64,000 nucleotides of DNA from Pseudomonas sp. 31-12 (GTDB lineage Bacteria > Pseudomonadota > Gammaproteobacteria > Pseudomonadales > Pseudomonadaceae), in assembly GCF_003151075.1 (NCBI RefSeq), contig NZ_CP029482.1:2294001-2358000 (forward strand), given 5' to 3'. Position 1 is the stretch's first letter, and each line of letters starts with the position of its first letter. The notes below the pieces were generated by a model. The model saw only the letters and a program-made list of their open reading frames with translations. It was not told the DNA's origin and searched no databases. Shown one piece after another: positions 63,774 through 64,000 of this stretch. A program made the translations under genes and the position numbers.

Positions 63774-64000
63774 ATGCATCCCGCAGCCGAACACTCGCCG
63801 CTGGGCAAATCCAGCGAATACATCGCCACCTATACGCCGTCCCTGCTGTTCCCGATCCCGCGCACTGCGAAATGGGCCGAGTTGGGCCTGACGGCGCAGA
63901 CCCTGCCCTACAAAGGTGTGGACATCTGGAACTGCTTCGAGCTGTCGTGGCTGTTGCCGTCCGGCAAACCGGTGGTGGCGATTGGCGAATTCAGCATCCC
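63774..64000 (+). CDS. queF: 7-cyano-7-deazaguanine reductase QueF, N-terminal part, cut by window edge
   Basis: First ~75 residues of the NADPH-dependent nitrile reductase of queuosine synthesis: [34 protein letters not shown] and [10 protein letters not shown] match the N-terminal domain of long-type QueF. The catalytic Cys lies beyond the window. Start ATG 63774. Confidence 0.9.
   Translation, partial: MHPAAEHSPLGKSSEYIATYTPSLLFPIPRTAKWAELGLTAQTLPYKGVDIWNCFELSWLLPSGKPVVAIGEFSI

Overview
This window is chromosomal DNA from a Pseudomonas, most likely the P. fluorescens group. The basis is the gene content and gene order (tandem ccoNOQP copies with ccoGHI, aer-acnA-rlmM-tusA, fadBA-topA-sulA-lexA-psrA-nagZ, mfd-csiV, sthA-glpQ-pilZ-lolCDE), the GC-rich codon usage, and abundant REP-type inverted repeats of the P. 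fluorescens kind. It holds about 48 protein genes, two of them cut by the window edges. I saw no rRNA, tRNA, CRISPR array, prophage or insertion sequence.

Layout. 1-11.5 kb (minus strand): high-affinity terminal oxidase region. Two complete cbb3 cytochrome c oxidase operons (ccoNOQP-2 upstream, ccoNOQP-1 downstream) are followed by the assembly genes ccoG, ccoH and ccoI (ccoI cut by the edge). A secreted metallophosphoesterase gene in more AT-rich DNA sits on the opposite strand between ccoG and ccoP1. A perfect ANR/FNR-type box for operon 2 lies inside the 5' coding part of the divergent hydrolase gene. 11.5-15.5 kb: alpha/beta hydrolase, a YafO-type toxin-antitoxin pair, the Aer aerotaxis receptor and a CPBP membrane protease. 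15.7-23.6 kb: acnA, rlmM, tusA, a MATE exporter, pdxB and a PA1571-type small protein. 23.7-31 kb: ABC exporter, Slt lytic transglycosylase, Uup-type ABC-F ATPase, universal stress protein and a small unknown membrane protein. 31-41 kb: fadBA beta-oxidation genes, DUF1653 protein, topA, two small conserved proteins, the lexA-sulA SOS operon with two LexA boxes, and psrA with two abutting PsrA palindromes. 41-50 kb: nagZ, methylthioinosine phosphorylase, a broken helicase fragment, a full SWIM/SNF2 helicase, csiV and mfd. 50-57.5 kb: a long GAPDH, an MHS-type transporter, an ApbE lipoprotein, sthA, a glycerophosphodiesterase and a PilZ protein. 57.6-61 kb: lolCDE. 61-64 kb: copper two-component system copRS, divergent from a cupredoxin gene, then the start of queF.

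Themes. The two cbb3 operons, the ANR box and Aer together form an oxygen-response neighbourhood. PsrA and the fad genes connect fatty-acid sensing with beta-oxidation. LexA-SulA, TopA and Mfd cover DNA damage and topology. Nine long inverted repeats in two size classes (about 130-138 bp and about 70-95 bp), plus one short related hairpin, sit between genes.

Most of the window is ordinary core genome. The less ordinary points are: a candidate unannotated small RNA upstream of fadB on the minus strand (stationary-phase-type -10 plus a strong terminator with no gene to serve); the ANR box hidden in a neighbouring coding region; the YafO toxin with a very short, unfamiliar antitoxin; the ApbE flavin transferase with no Nqr genes beside it; a relic helicase fragment; and a terminator splitting lolD from lolE. 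No clearly new multi-gene system is evident.
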